Source: Streptomyces venezuelae
GTDB taxonomy: Bacteria > Actinomycetota > Actinomycetes > Streptomycetales > Streptomycetaceae
Assembly (NCBI RefSeq): GCF_008642315.1
Contig: NZ_CP029192.1
Location: 4,836,001 to 4,900,000, forward strand
Direction of reading: 5' to 3'
Length of the DNA: 64,000 nt
This document shows, piece after piece, positions 63,608-64,000 of this stretch. The notes beneath the pieces are model-generated. The model was given only the letters and a program-made list of their open reading frames with translations, did not search any database and was not told the DNA's origin. The translations under genes were made by a program, and so were the position numbers. Position 1 is the stretch's first letter. Every line of letters starts with the position of its first letter.

Positions 63608-64000
63608 TCAGCCCTTCTGATGGGCCGCGGCCACGCCCGTGGCGAAGGACGTGTCGCAGACGGGCCTGGCGTACGACTGGGCGCGTGTCGGGCCGTAGAC
63701 CCGCACGGCGGCACGGCCGAGCGCGCGGGCCAGCGCGACACAGTGCCGGGCGAGCGAGGGGTGGCGGTTCACCTCCTGCTGGAGGTGCGTGAGCGCCACG
63801 CCCGGGTTCTTCTCCTGGAGTTCCAGGAGGAGCCGGTCGCGCAGGACGTCCTGCGGGGCGCGGGACTTGGCGGGCTTGGAGAGGTTGTCGGCGGATGCGG
63901 TGAGCATCGAGTCCGAGGCGTTCCCCGACCAGTTGACGCTGGTGACCGCGAGGGTCCCGGAAAGCACCAGCATCACGGGCAGGACGAGAGCGAGCGTGCG
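63608..64000 (-). CDS. exported protein, 5' end outside window
   Basis: The frame is open to the window edge. The visible part starts in a hydrophobic segment (LALVLPVMLVLSGTLAVTSV), probably a signal peptide or anchor. About 110 residues follow with LLLELQEKNPGVALTHLQQE and CDTSFATGVAAAHQKG. I do not recognise the family. The true start lies beyond base 64000. Confidence 0.7.
   Translation of the reverse strand, partial: RTLALVLPVMLVLSGTLAVTSVNWSGNASDSMLTASADNLSKPAKSRAPQDVLRDRLLLELQEKNPGVALTHLQQEVNRHPSLARHCVALARALGRAAVRVYGPTRAQSYARPVCDTSFATGVAAAHQKG

Overview
The window is very GC-rich chromosomal DNA with strong third-position GC bias, frequent GTG starts and GGAGG-type ribosome binding sites. 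Its gene content marks it as a Streptomyces core chromosome segment: GlnR, Nur, RsiG, DevA/DevB/DevE, MshA, PhoU/PhoR/PhoP, CarD, IspD/IspF and CysS. From memory, the gene order matches the stretch of S. coelicolor that runs from just before glnR (SCO4159) to just past cysS (SCO4235). Nothing could be searched, so family names rest on motifs and remembered family sequences.

Layout. 1-2729: an HtrA-like protease (cut by the window edge), a LacI regulator and the nitrogen regulator glnR, all leftward. 2943-10861: housekeeping genes (hydrolase, MoaD-like protein, Q/Y-rich membrane protein, LmeA-like protein, a sulfurtransferase operon behind a Cys-containing leader peptide, nur, ygfZ, dtd). 11026-17395: a developmental block with the c-di-GMP-responsive anti-sigma factor rsiG, then two paralogous units, each a divergent pair of a ~61-residue membrane protein and a GntR regulator (devE, devA). 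devB, a kinase-like protein and a membrane-anchored protein with the same C-terminal domain as DevA/DevE follow. 17424-23975: TetR, HelD-like helicase, penicillin-binding protein, imine-reductase-like enzyme and an AraC activator. 23956-27095: a decaying segment with a broken PHB depolymerase, a sigma/anti-sigma pair and a beheaded, frameshifted Old Yellow Enzyme.

27115-31257: a UvrA2-type ABC ATPase divergent from a rifampicin monooxygenase gene (rox) that carries a 21-bp rifamycin-associated palindrome upstream. 31392-34974: GNAT, a hypothetical protein, an internally deleted NmrA-like gene next to an intact 26-bp palindrome, and the XRE-hbhA-DUF2516 trio also known in mycobacteria. 35037-45434: SpoIIE-type phosphatase, NlpC/P60 hydrolase, methyltransferase, mshA with a SigR-type promoter, ybjN, a truncated TetR, a Tat-secreted beta-helix protein, an MFS exporter and gpmA.

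45505-49833 is the remnant of an actinomycete integrative and conjugative element (repSA fragment-xis-int, korSA-like GntR, small membrane protein). Transfer genes are missing, and a deletion fused an ATPase gene to repSA. 50015-51382 is accessory: an HNH protein and a 41-residue Cys-rich peptide. 51462-54406 is the phosphate regulon control locus phoU<>phoRP, with two PHO boxes between the divergent genes. 54493 onward: a lipoprotein, carD, ispD-ispF, an F420/PPOX enzyme, cysS, rlmB, a DoxX-type membrane protein, a sugar nucleotidyltransferase and a partial exported protein.

The most unusual points are the duplicated small-membrane-protein/GntR units with identical leaderless promoter geometry and a third, membrane-tethered copy of their sensor domain; the Cys leader peptide; the Cys-rich peptide; the integrative-element scar; and several orphan palindromes.
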